From the NCBI GenBank assembly GCA_900473795.1, contig UCMT01000007.1:1-64000 (forward strand): DNA of 64,000 nucleotides. The letters are read 5' to 3'. A program made the translations under genes and the position numbers. This document shows positions 36,982 to 46,086 of this stretch, in pieces; within the stretch, counting starts at the first letter, position 1; each line of letters starts with the position of its first letter. This stretch comes from Hyphomicrobiales bacterium (lineage in GTDB: Bacteria > Pseudomonadota > Alphaproteobacteria > Rhizobiales > Rhizobiaceae). Under the pieces are notes generated by a model. The model ran no database searches, had not been told where the DNA came from, and was given only the letters and a program-made list of their open reading frames with translations.

Positions 36982-38757
36982 ATGGGCGAGAATCGCAAGC
37001 TGGCCGCAATTCTGGCCGCCGACGTGGTCGGATACAGCAGGCTCGCAAGCGCGGACGAAGATCGTATTCTGGCGAGGTTGCGGGCACTGCGTAGCGACCT
37101 GATCGATCCAACTATAGCTGTGCACAACGGGCGCGTGATCAAGCGCACAGGCGATGGGGCATTGGTCGAATTCCGCAGCGTGGTGGACGCCGTCCGCTGC
37201 GCCGTCGAGGTGCAGAATGCCATGGTCGAACGCAATGCCGGCGTGCCCCAAGACCGCCGTATTGAGTTCCGAATCGGCATCCATTTGGGGGATGTGGTCG
37301 AGGAAAGCGACGGTGACCTGATGGGCGACGGCGTCAATATCGCGTCGCGCCTGGAGGGCGTCGCAGCGCCGGGCGCCATTTGCGTGTCGGAAGATGCCTA
37401 TCGCCAAGTCAAGGCCAGGCTCGATCTCTCTGTCACCGACCTCGGCAGCACACAGCTCAAGAACATCGCCGAGCCGATTCGGATCTATTCGCTCCAGGTC
37501 GGCGTCGCCGCACTGGCAAAGTCAACAGTGACCGCCTACGCCGCCGCTGGGCGCGTGCCAGCTGCATCGCCGCCGGCGTTCTCGATTGCGGTGCTGCCCT
37601 TCGCCAACATGAGCGGTGATGCCGAGCAAGAATACTTCGCCGATGGCATCTCCGAAGACATCATCACGGCTCTGTCGAAGCTGTCGCAGCTGTTCGTCAT
37701 CGCCCGCAACTCGTCGTTCACCTTCAAGGGCCGGAACGTGAACGTCCAAGAGGTGGGCCGCGGCCTTGGCGTGCGCTACGTGCTGGAGGGCAGTGTCCGC
37801 AAATCGGGCAGCAGGGTGCGGATCACCGCACAGCTGATCGACGCGACATCAGGCGGCCATCTGTGGGCGGAGCGTTTCGATCGCGACCTGACCGACATCT
37901 TTGCCGTGCAGGACGACGTAACGCAGCAGATTGTCGGCGCGCTCGCGCTCAACCTGAGAGAGGGCGACCAGCAGCGGCTGGCTGCGGAGCAGACCGAGAG
38001 CCTGGAAGCGTATGACTGCTTCCTTCGGGGCCGTGAACACATGTGGAGGTTGACGAGAGAGCAAAACACGCAGGGCCGGGAACTGTTGCAACGCGCCATC
38101 GAGCTTGACCCGAAATTCGTTCCGGCCTACGCGTTCCTCGCCGTCACACATGGGCTGGCCTACATCAACCAGTGGAGCCAATCGCCGTCGAAATCGCTTG
38201 AACAGGCGATTGAGGCTGCCACGCGGGCGGTGGCGCTCGACGATCAATATCCCTACGCACATTGGGCGCTCGGCGTCGTCAAACTGCACTTGCGACAGCA
38301 CGACGTGGCCATCGCCGAGGCCGAACGCGTGATCGCGCTTGCTCCCAATTTTGTCGAGGGGTACGAGAATCTCGGCAACGCACTGCACTATGCCGGAAGG
38401 TCGGCCGAGGCGCTCGCCTATTTCGAGCGGGCAATGGCCCTGAACCCCTATTACCCGGACCTGTTCCTGCACTTCTACGCGCAGGCGATGTTTCAGCTAG
38501 GCAGGTACGAGGAGGCCGTCGTCATCCTGAAGCGGCGGCTCGTCCGTAATCCAGACACAGACGTCTCGCGAGTGCTGCTGGCGGCGAGCTATGGTCACTT
38601 GGGGCGCTTCGAGGAGGCGCGCGGTGAGTGGGCGGAAGTGTTCCGAATCAATCCCGATTATTCCCTGGAGCACAGGCGCAAAGTACTGCCCTACAAGAAC
38701 CCTGCCGATTTCGAACGCATTGTGGACGGCCTGCGGCAGGCTGGCCTGACTAGCTGA
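36982..38757 (+). CDS. class III adenylate cyclase with TolB-like and TPR regions (591 aa)
   Basis: A probable cAMP-producing signalling protein. Residues 5-170 form a class III cyclase domain (RKLAAILAADVVGYSRLASA with the metal Asp; KRTGDGALVEFRSVVDAV with the second Asp; GDGVNIASRLEGVA). Residues ~200-330 form a TolB-N-like domain (IAVLPFANMSGDAEQEYFAD, GISEDIITALSKL, VRYVLEGSVRKSG). From ~350 to the end there are TPR-type helix pairs (NPYYPDLFLHFYAQAMFQLG). No transmembrane helix is visible, so it is cytoplasmic. Rhizobia carry many such cyclases, mostly with unknown signals. Confidence 0.88.
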   Translation: MGENRKLAAILAADVVGYSRLASADEDRILARLRALRSDLIDPTIAVHNGRVIKRTGDGALVEFRSVVDAVRCAVEVQNAMVERNAGVPQDRRIEFRIGIHLGDVVEESDGDLMGDGVNIASRLEGVAAPGAICVSEDAYRQVKARLDLSVTDLGSTQLKNIAEPIRIYSLQVGVAALAKSTVTAYAAAGRVPAASPPAFSIAVLPFANMSGDAEQEYFADGISEDIITALSKLSQLFVIARNSSFTFKGRNVNVQEVGRGLGVRYVLEGSVRKSGSRVRITAQLIDATSGGHLWAERFDRDLTDIFAVQDDVTQQIVGALALNLREGDQQRLAAEQTESLEAYDCFLRGREHMWRLTREQNTQGRELLQRAIELDPKFVPAYAFLAVTHGLAYINQWSQSPSKSLEQAIEAATRAVALDDQYPYAHWALGVVKLHLRQHDVAIAEAERVIALAPNFVEGYENLGNALHYAGRSAEALAYFERAMALNPYYPDLFLHFYAQAMFQLGRYEEAVVILKRRLVRNPDTDVSRVLLAASYGHLGRFEEARGEWAEVFRINPDYSLEHRRKVLPYKNPADFERIVDGLRQAGLTS

Positions 38758-39066
38758 TTGTTTTGCCGCCAGCGGCAATGGGCCACAGTTTCTGTGCGGG
38801 GTCCACCGATGCATGTTGTCTGGTTTTGGGCCGGATGGTTCGCATCAGATTGTCCGAGAGACGTGCTCATGGGGCGCTAGACCAAGACTAGTGCAGGCGG
38901 CTGTGGGTGGAACCAGGGACAACTCCTCGACGCAAGCGATCATTGGTCCGGATGACCGCTTCTGGCGTCCTACGCCAGCTCAGTGAATGACCGCTCTTGC
39001 AAACTTTGGAATTGGAAAACGTTCCGTTGATACGTGCAGCCCCACTGTGGGCGGGGCCGCACGCGC
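38758..39066. other. gene-free interval
   Basis: About 310 bases with only short, unconvincing frames. A GAATGACCGCT-type echo of the dispersed repeat is at about 38980. Confidence 0.45.
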
Positions 39067-39696
39067 TCAGATCTCAGTATGCTCCGCTAGTTCCAGTGCA
39101 TCCTCAATGTCCACTCCAAGGTACTTGACCGTATTTTCGATCTTGGTGTGCCCCAACAGGATTTGAATCGCGCGAAGATTGCCTGTCGCCTTGTAGATCA
39201 TTTGCGGCTTTAGTGCGCCGAAGCGAGTGCGTGCCGTAGTCTTCGCGTCGTAGACCAATTGCGGTCACCCATTCGTCGACCAATCGGGCATATTGGCGAG
39301 TACTCAGATGATCGGTATGGTCGACTCGACTGGGAAAGGCGTAGTCGTCAACTGTTCCACCTCGCCGCTCAAGCCATGCAAGCAAACTTGCCCTCACGTC
39401 CGCCGTGATTTCGAACTGAACCGGACGGCCGGTCTTTTGCTGGACGACCATGGCTCGGGTTCGAATTTCCGTTCCTGTCACGAGGCTTCCGATTTTCATT
39501 TTGACGAGATCGCAACCACGCAGCTTGCTGTCGATTGCGAGGTCAAACAAGGCGCGATCTCTCATGCGTCCCTGTCGAGGAAGAAGCGGATCGCCCAAAT
39601 CTGGCGCTGTTTTAGCGGCTTCTTGACGCCGACCTTTCGGCCCGCGTTCCAAGCCGGTCGTCCCAGTGCGTTAGGATCATATTGTGCAATACCCAT
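39067..39696 (-). pseudogene. tyrosine integrase with two frameshifts
   Basis: Reading from ATG 39696 (ribosome site GGAGAAC), the protein MGIAQYDPNALGRPAWNAGR continues to KKPLKQRQIWAIRFFLDR. A first frameshift near 39565 moves it to the frame MRDRALFDLAIDSKLRGCDL (39560 down to 39245). A second near 39240 moves it to MIYKATGNLRAIQILLGHTK. When joined the pieces give a small integrase of ~205 aa with Arg (SKLRGCDL), HSLRRT, LGHT and the Tyr of VKYLGVD. The catalytic residues are all still encoded, so the breaks are the only obvious damage. It lies between the two cyclase genes. Confidence 0.8.
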
Positions 39697-39991
39697 TTTC
39701 GTTCTCCTTTGACCAACATTGGCCGCGAGAGGAACTCATGAGAACACTGATGGGGCCGACACCAGTCCGTCCCCTTCCAGGACAGCCCAACAGGAAAGCG
39801 GAATTGCATCCCCTCGTGCGAAGGTCCGTTAATGGCCGCCCTGAGCGGACACTCCGACAAGGTCCAATCCAGCCAATAAATCTGGCACGAGCGAGGAAAC
39901 CAGTGTAGCCTTTGGAGGTTGAGAGGTTGGGATTTCCCCACCCCTGAGTAAAGCAATAGCGAGGCCATCTACACCCTCTGGAGAGGTGGTT

Positions 39992-42301
39992 ATGGAAGCA
40001 GTTCGCGCGGAACGGCGACTGGTTGCAATCCTTGCCGTAGACATTGTTGGTTATTCGCGACTCATCGAAGCTGACGAGGCCGGGACCCTGGCAGCAATGA
40101 AGGCGTGGCGTGGCGAAACCTTCGATCCCTTTCTGGAGAAGTATCACGGACGCATCGTGAAACTTATGGGCGACGGAGCGATCGTGGAGTTCGGCTCCGT
40201 CGTCGACGCCGTCTCTTGTGCAGTCGCGTCTCAAAGCAGGTCCGCGACATACCAAGCGGATTTCGCATCCCAACATAGACTTCTTCTCCGTATGGGCATC
40301 AACCTTGGCGATGTCGTCGTCGACGGGGATGATTTGCTGGGCGATGGCGTCAACGTCGCAGCGCGGCTTGAACAAATGTGCGAGCCGGGAGGGCTTTTCG
40401 TATCCGGCACTGCTTTCGATCACTTGCAGGGCAACTTCGATTTGCCGCTGGAATTCATCGGCGAGCAGCATGTGAAGAATATCCAGCGGCCTGTCCGTGT
40501 CTACCGGGTGAGGTTTGACGGAAATACCCCGCTCCCGCGCTTCAACGTCAGGAGCTTTCGCAGTTGGAGAATACCGGCTGCTCTGGCCTTTTTACTCCTA
40601 GCAAGCGCCTCCGCGGCATGGCTGGTGCAGAAGCGCGAGAATGCCGACGCGGCTTCCGTTGCGCATATGGCCTTTCCGCTACCCAAAAAGCCTTCGATCG
40701 CTTTCCTGCCATTCGAAAGCTTGAGCTCCGATAGCGAACAGAGCTATTTCGCTGACGGGATGACCGACGACCTGATCACCGAACTCTCAAAACTGTCTGG
40801 CATCTTCGTGATCGCGCGCAACTCGACCTTTGCCTACAAAGGCAGGTCCAACAGTGTGCAGCAGGTGGCCAAGGACCTGGGCGTCCAATACATTCTGGAG
40901 GGCAGCGTACGTCGAGAGGGAAACCATGTTCGCGTCAATGCCCAATTGATCGACACGATCGACGGACATCACCTCTGGGCCGAGCGCTATGATGGTGAAA
41001 TGAGCGGCGTCTTCAAGCTGCAGGACAGGGTGATAGGGCAGATTGTTTCGACGCTTTCTGTAAGGCTGACGAGTGCCGAACAGAGCGTCGAAGCACTCCC
41101 AGAAACGACGAGTCCACAAGCATACGATGCTTTGCTTCAGGGCTGGGAGCATCTTCGCCGTGACAACGAGGCGGAAACAGTGACGGCCACCGCCTTCTTC
41201 CAGAAGGCGATAATATTCGATCCGAACTATAGCCGCGCCTATGCGTCGTTGGCGGCAGCAAACTGGAGGGCCAGCGTCTTATCCTTGAATATTTCCCGTA
41301 GGGAGAGCGCCTCCCGGAACCTTGACAGAAATCTTGCGAAGGCCATGGAGAATCCTACGCCGCTTGCCTATGCGGTATCAGCGCAATGGCTGGCTGAGCA
41401 AGGGCGTTATGATGAAGCATTCTCTGCCATCGAAAGGGCGATGAAGCTCGCCCCGAATGATCCCGACAACCACGTCACTATGGCGCGTGTTCTTAACTCG
41501 ACGGGACATGCCGCAGAGGCAGAACAGCAAGTGCGTCGGGCGATGAGAATTGATCCTCATCCTCCGCAGGCAACGCTTCGCATGCTCGCGATCACGCTCT
41601 TTTCACAAGGCAAATACGACGAAGCCGTCCAAACCTTTCAGCGTGTGATCGAGAAGAAGTCTGATCTCTTGCCGGATTACGCTACGATGATATCGAGTTA
41701 CGGACATCTCGTACGCACCGACGGCGTTCAGGTGCTGATCGACAAGTACAACAAAGTTGCTGTCTCCTTGATGGTCGATCCGCTCACGGTCCAGGAAAGT
41801 GCATTTAGTTGGTATGGTAACGTGTTCAGCTATCATAGGCCTTACATTGAGCGCTTGCAGGAAGGGCTGCGCAAGGCCGGCGTGCCCGAGGGGGCAGGCA
41901 CCGACCTTGCTTTTGACGACTACGCCAAGTTCATGACGCTGACGAAAGGCGAACTCAGTGTCGCCAAGACAATAAAAATCGATGTTGCGGAAGCGAGGAC
42001 GCTGCTCGACCGGGGTGTGCCCTTCATCGATGTGCGTGCCCCACTGAATTTTGACAACGGCCATCTGCCAAAAGCCATCAACTTGTCGCTGGTCACCGAC
42101 CTTTCAAAGGAAAGTCTCGCCAAGGTAGCGAGCAAAGAAGACGAACTCGCCTTCTATTGTCAGGGCAGACGTTGCAACTATGCCGCCTTTGCGTCGGCGA
42201 AGGCGCATGCCTGGGGATACACCCACATCTACTATTTTGCCGGAGGTCTTTTGGAGTGGGAAGACGAGGGATTTCCGCTTGTAATAGAGGTTAAGAGGTA
42301 G
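39992..42301 (+). CDS. adenylate cyclase-TolB-like-TPR-rhodanese fusion (769 aa)
   Basis: A four-part signalling protein. Residues ~8-170 are a class III cyclase (LVAILAVDIVGYSRLIEADE, KLMGDGAIVEFGSVVDAV, GDGVNVAARLEQMCEPGG). One membrane helix is near 190-210 (IPAALAFLLLASASAAWLVQ). A TolB-like domain follows (IAFLPFESLSSDSEQSYFAD, VQYILEGSVRREGNHVRVNA), then TPR-like repeats (370-600). Finally a rhodanese domain occupies about 650-769 (VPFIDVRAPLNFDNGHLPKA and the active loop YCQGRRCNYAA with the Cys near 723). ATG 39992 is chosen because GGAG lies 9 bases before it. The helix would put the TolB/TPR/rhodanese part on the other side of the membrane from the cyclase. The rhodanese end is unusual for this cyclase type. 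Confidence 0.88.
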   Translation: MEAVRAERRLVAILAVDIVGYSRLIEADEAGTLAAMKAWRGETFDPFLEKYHGRIVKLMGDGAIVEFGSVVDAVSCAVASQSRSATYQADFASQHRLLLRMGINLGDVVVDGDDLLGDGVNVAARLEQMCEPGGLFVSGTAFDHLQGNFDLPLEFIGEQHVKNIQRPVRVYRVRFDGNTPLPRFNVRSFRSWRIPAALAFLLLASASAAWLVQKRENADAASVAHMAFPLPKKPSIAFLPFESLSSDSEQSYFADGMTDDLITELSKLSGIFVIARNSTFAYKGRSNSVQQVAKDLGVQYILEGSVRREGNHVRVNAQLIDTIDGHHLWAERYDGEMSGVFKLQDRVIGQIVSTLSVRLTSAEQSVEALPETTSPQAYDALLQGWEHLRRDNEAETVTATAFFQKAIIFDPNYSRAYASLAAANWRASVLSLNISRRESASRNLDRNLAKAMENPTPLAYAVSAQWLAEQGRYDEAFSAIERAMKLAPNDPDNHVTMARVLNSTGHAAEAEQQVRRAMRIDPHPPQATLRMLAITLFSQGKYDEAVQTFQRVIEKKSDLLPDYATMISSYGHLVRTDGVQVLIDKYNKVAVSLMVDPLTVQESAFSWYGNVFSYHRPYIERLQEGLRKAGVPEGAGTDLAFDDYAKFMTLTKGELSVAKTIKIDVAEARTLLDRGVPFIDVRAPLNFDNGHLPKAINLSLVTDLSKESLAKVASKEDELAFYCQGRRCNYAAFASAKAHAWGYTHIYYFAGGLLEWEDEGFPLVIEVKR
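42046..42070 (+). repeat. 25-bp direct repeat, copy A (inside rhodanese domain)
   Basis: The 25 bases encoding FDNGHLP of the rhodanese domain are repeated exactly at 42502-42526. Flanks on both sides differ completely. Confidence 0.85.
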
Positions 42302-43221
42302 CGAGGCAGGAATTGTCACGCCAAGTTAGAGATGGACTATTGCCATCCGCATCTCAATGACTGCTTGTTGGCGCTTTTCGAACGCGTCACTCCCGAGCAG
42401 ACCGTCGGCTCTCAGGAACTCGATCGTTTGCTCGACCGAGTTGAAGGCGCAAAGCGGTCATTCGCGCCAACCGATGGGGGTCTAGGCCTCGATTGCTCGC
42501 AGAATTTTGACAACGGCCATCTGCCAGCCAGGAGGGCACGTCAGCGTCATGCCAAAGTCACAGCTGAAACAGTCTCGCCCGTCATTAGTTCCAAGCACGC
42601 GGCCAAAGAAATCCCCTGCCAAAATTCCAGGATGCAAGAGCGTGCACCAAGGTGATTGAAGCGTAGCTAAATGATAGCCCCGGGCGCTGGACTTAACTTG
42701 CCGTTCGGGACGTAATTCGGATTGACCTGCCGTGATGCCTGTGGCTTCGGTCACGTAGTGACGTTCGCTCCCGGTTTCCCACTCTCCTCAAGAGCGCAGT
42801 CGGGTTGAACATCTTGGCCAGACGCGTGTGTCGATACGACCGTCGAACCACGATCTGTGTCTTGCCTGTCCTCTTTTCCATTGTCCTGTCCAATTCGCGT
42901 CGATTAAAGTTGTCGTGTTTGTTTATGTGAATTTTTGTTAACCAATACAATGGTTTGCTCCGATTGCCAAAAGGCGCGATCCGCTGGGAGCTTTCTGGTG
43001 GCTTATGAGCGAGCGAACGTATCGGCGAAATGAAATTCGTCGATAAAGCGCAATCATTTCCACCCGACTCCGAGGGCCACCTTACGCCAACGCCGAGAGT
43101 GTTGGCCAACAGCGTCGCTATTTCACAGGCATGAATGCCTATTCACCGCCTTCCGGAACATCGGAAGACGACCTGTTGCGCTTGGCCGCAAGCGAGAATT
43201 ACAGCAATTCAAGGAGCTAAT
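42302..43221. other. 920-base gene-free interval before mcp
   Basis: No convincing gene. It contains repeat copy B (42502-42526), an echo of the dispersed repeat near 42460, and an AT-rich segment (42895-42960) probably carrying a promoter. An Arg-rich minus-strand frame starting near 42890 (MEKRTGKTQIVVRRSYRH) has no support. Confidence 0.5.
42502..42526 (+). repeat. 25-bp direct repeat, copy B (downstream gene-free DNA)
   Basis: An exact copy of 42046-42070, located 200 bases after the stop of the cyclase-rhodanese gene. It still reads NFDNGHLPA in the same kind of frame but without a surrounding rhodanese sequence. Confidence 0.85.
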
Positions 43222-45180
43222 ATGTTTTTCTTCAAGAACGCGAGTGTCCGAACAAAGCTTGCCGTGTCTTCGGCTGTCGGAATCTTTCTCATCATTTGTA
43301 TGATCGTAAATCAACAGCTGGCGGGGCACGAGATAGGGTTGGCGAACCAAGCAGTTGATCGGGAACAGGTAATCCTGAGCGGCATCCAGACAGCCTCCCT
43401 GTCTCTCGCAGAAATGCGCGTTTCCGCTCGCGATGTTGACGTCGCAATAACTGGTGAGGAATTGGAAACGGCACTCAATCGTGCCAAGACAGCTAGTCAG
43501 CAGGCCTGGGATGGCCTCGATCAACCCATAAGCATTGCCTTAAAGCCGGACGTTCTCAACGATATCCGCAACAGCCTGAGAGCTTATGAAGCGTTGATTA
43601 CCAGACGCGCCTCCTCCCTATCTGCCGCTATGATGAAAAAGCAGGGATTGGCACTTAGCCAAGCAGAGGTCACTGCGGCGTTGGCTGTCGTTTCGAACAA
43701 CGAGATCGGACAGACAATGAATCAAGCGCGCGTGGCAACCGAGGCTTCCATCACGAATGCGCGTCATTTTACCGAAGAAGCAAAAGGAGTGTTAGCTGCT
43801 ACGGTCTCAAGGGCCGGCTTGATCGCGTTAATCGTTGGTATTGGCGTCGTTCTTGTTCTTATCGCCTCGGCCATCGGCCTGATGTTTAGTATCGCCAAAC
43901 CTATCCAAACCATGACCATAGCGATGCAGCGCCTGTCGCACGGCGAGCTCGATATCGATGTGGGCCAAATCTCGCGTCGAGACGAAATCGGCGAAATGGC
44001 AGCAGCCGTCGAAATCTTTCGCACGAATGCACTTGCAAACCAAAAACTAGAACAGGAAGCCGAAGCCAATCGCAGCATGTCCGAAGAGGAACGCCGCCGC
44101 CAAGCCGATGCGGACCGGCGCCGCGCGGAGGAAATGGCGCAAGCGACAGAAGGTCTTGGGACAGGTCTCAAGCATTTGGCCAGCGGTGATTTGTCGTACC
44201 AGCTTTCCGCGCCGTTCGCGTCGGAGTTTGAAACCCTGCGTGCGGACTTCAATGCAGCTGTAGTTCAACTCGCTAACACACTGCATGCTGTTGCTCATGC
44301 CACGGGGGCGATAGATAACGGCATACGGGAAATCGGCCAGAGCGCGGGAGACCTGTCGAAGCGGACCGAACAGCAGGCCGCCTCGCTCGAGGAGACCGCT
44401 GCCGCCCTCGATGAGATCACCGCCAATGTCGGCTCGTCGACGAAGCTCACCGAAGAGGCCCGCACGGTTGCAACGCAGGCCAACCAGAGTGCAGCGCAAT
44501 CGGCCGAAGTCGTCTCGCATGCCGAGGAGGCGATGCGCCGGATCGAGGAGAGCTCCCAGCAGATTTCCAACATCATCGGCGTCATCGACGAGATCGCCTT
44601 CCAGACCAACCTTCTGGCGCTCAATGCTGGCGTCGAGGCGGCGCGGGCCGGCGATGCCGGCAAGGGCTTTGCCGTCGTCGCCCAGGAAGTGCGCGAACTG
44701 GCGCAGCGTTCCGCCCAGGCCGCGAAAGAAATCAAGGGGCTGATCCGCAACTCGACGGTGGAAGTCGAAAGCGGTGTCAAGCTGGTGCGCGATACCGGCG
44801 AGGCGCTGAACGTCATCGGCGGCTTCATCGGCCAGATCAACAGCCATATGAACGCGATCGCCGTTTCGGCAAAGGAGCAGGCGACGGGACTGGCCGAGAT
44901 CAACACGGCGGTCAATTCGATGGACCAGGGCACCCAGCAGAATGCGGCGATGGTCGAACAGTCGACTGCGGCGGCCGCGAGCCTTGCGCAGGAGGCGGCC
45001 AAGCTGCGCGATCTCGTCGCCCAGTTCAAGCTTGAAGGCGCTGCCTCCCAGCCGCGTGCGGTGGACCCGACCAGCCGGCCGGTCGTTTCGCCGGCCCGTG
45101 CGCTCGGCAACAAACTCGCCAGCGCCTTCGGCGGCAGAACCGCCACAGCGGCGGTAACACAGGTATGGGAGGACTTTTGA
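43222..45180 (+). CDS. methyl-accepting chemotaxis protein (652 aa)
   Basis: A membrane chemoreceptor. TM1 lies at residues ~12-30 ([20 protein letters not shown]). A helical periplasmic sensor of about 170 residues follows (four-helix-bundle type by pattern), then TM2 near 200-222 ([20 protein letters not shown]), HAMP ([35 protein letters not shown]) and a long cytoplasmic coiled coil. Its tip is the invariant [20 protein letters not shown]. The protein ends in VWEDF, an xWxxF-type tether for CheR/CheB. Start ATG 43222 has AAGGAG upstream. The stop overlaps the cheW start (TGATG). The signalling half is nearly identical to that of the MCP at 54044. Confidence 0.93.
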   Translation: MFFFKNASVRTKLAVSSAVGIFLIICMIVNQQLAGHEIGLANQAVDREQVILSGIQTASLSLAEMRVSARDVDVAITGEELETALNRAKTASQQAWDGLDQPISIALKPDVLNDIRNSLRAYEALITRRASSLSAAMMKKQGLALSQAEVTAALAVVSNNEIGQTMNQARVATEASITNARHFTEEAKGVLAATVSRAGLIALIVGIGVVLVLIASAIGLMFSIAKPIQTMTIAMQRLSHGELDIDVGQISRRDEIGEMAAAVEIFRTNALANQKLEQEAEANRSMSEEERRRQADADRRRAEEMAQATEGLGTGLKHLASGDLSYQLSAPFASEFETLRADFNAAVVQLANTLHAVAHATGAIDNGIREIGQSAGDLSKRTEQQAASLEETAAALDEITANVGSSTKLTEEARTVATQANQSAAQSAEVVSHAEEAMRRIEESSQQISNIIGVIDEIAFQTNLLALNAGVEAARAGDAGKGFAVVAQEVRELAQRSAQAAKEIKGLIRNSTVEVESGVKLVRDTGEALNVIGGFIGQINSHMNAIAVSAKEQATGLAEINTAVNSMDQGTQQNAAMVEQSTAAAASLAQEAAKLRDLVAQFKLEGAASQPRAVDPTSRPVVSPARALGNKLASAFGGRTATAAVTQVWEDF

Positions 45181-45659
45181 TGGATGATCCTCAGCATCGC
45201 CGCGAACTACGCTCGAGCAGTGCGCTGGAAATTATCGCCTTCCATCTTGGCGACCAGCAATTCTGCATTAAGACAACCGCGATACGGGAGATCCGAGGAT
45301 GGGCAGCGGCAACGCCGCTGCCCCATTCACCGCCGCATGTTCTCGGCGTGATGAACCTGCGGGGTTCGGTCATTCCTGTGATAAACTTGGCAACGATGCT
45401 CGATGTCCGCAGTGCGGCGGAAACAAGTCGCAGTGCAATCGTCGTCGCCGAGATCGGGACAAACATCGTTGGTCTGATCGTTGATCGCGTCTCCGACATC
45501 CTGTCGATCAGCGGCGAACTGATCCAGCCCGTGCCCGATCTAGGGACCGCATTCGATCCCGCCTTCTCACACGGTATCATCCCTCTCGAAGAGGGCATGG
45601 TTTGCTTCTTGAACCTCGATCATATGTTCGCAAACCTCGACATGGCGCTTGCGGCCTAA
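45180..45659 (+). CDS. cheW: CheW chemotaxis coupling protein (159 aa)
   Basis: It links receptors to the CheA kinase. It has a single CheW domain (IIAFHLGDQQFCIKTTAIRE, then VLGVMNLRGSVIPVINLATM, then GLIVDRVSDILSISGELIQP). The ATG at 45180 shares its A with the mcp TGA stop, so it is translated by coupling with the receptor. This dedicated CheW probably serves the adjacent receptor. A close relative is encoded at 53568..54044. Confidence 0.93.
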   Translation: MDDPQHRRELRSSSALEIIAFHLGDQQFCIKTTAIREIRGWAAATPLPHSPPHVLGVMNLRGSVIPVINLATMLDVRSAAETSRSAIVVAEIGTNIVGLIVDRVSDILSISGELIQPVPDLGTAFDPAFSHGIIPLEEGMVCFLNLDHMFANLDMALAA

Positions 45660-45712
45660 CAGCTCACTTGCGTTTAGCAATCCGTCAACCACGAATTCAA
45701 GGGACTTAGAAG

Positions 45713-45961
45713 ATGCCTCATGTTGTCGCATTTCCATCACGTGAAGCGACTCGATCATTCAGCGTCGGTACGACCGCGCTCTCAGATGCAACAGTGGATG
45801 CCGCCATTCAGCAGCTGCTGGAGCATGACCGCGAGAAATTGATCAAAGCAGCCAACTATCTGGAGGCGCTCTGTGCAAATCTCAGCCGCCATGTCCTCGC
45901 GAGATCGCACTTGTCGGTCGTTGCCGAAGGTTCCTCGTCAAGCTCAACTGAGGCCGTGTAA
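45713..45961 (+). CDS. small MCP/CheW-associated protein, unknown (82 aa)
   Basis: A short soluble protein with one amphipathic helix-rich segment (TVDAAIQQLLEHDREKLIKA, then ANYLEALCANLSR) and a Ser-rich, Val-ended tail. A homologue follows the second mcp-cheW pair (53256..53492) with the same core (L-x-x-[ED]-R-[ED]-K ... NYLEAL-x-A-x-L) and a similar -TxxV end. Repeated linkage to mcp and cheW suggests a role in this receptor array. I do not recognise a named family. Confidence 0.65.
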   Translation: MPHVVAFPSREATRSFSVGTTALSDATVDAAIQQLLEHDREKLIKAANYLEALCANLSRHVLARSHLSVVAEGSSSSSTEAV

Positions 45962-45978
45962 GCCCGGCTTAGCAACCT

Positions 45979-45995
45979 GGGACCGCAACGGTCCC
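45979..45995 (+). terminator. hairpin after chemotaxis module
   Basis: A perfect 7-bp stem GGGACCG/CGGTCCC with a CAA loop, 18 bases after the small gene's stop. No T-run follows, so termination may be inefficient. Confidence 0.45.
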
Positions 45996-46086
45996 GGTCG
46001 GTGAGATGGGCCACACCAGCGGCGCGCAAAGAGGCTTGCCTGTCGGGCTATCTGTTTCAATATTTTCCGGGCTCGGGTGAGCAGCG

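Noticed and set aside
42693-43109. 138-codon minus-strand frame before the mcp gene
   Set aside because: Arg/His/Ser-rich with no ribosome site or domain; it spans an AT-rich probable promoter.
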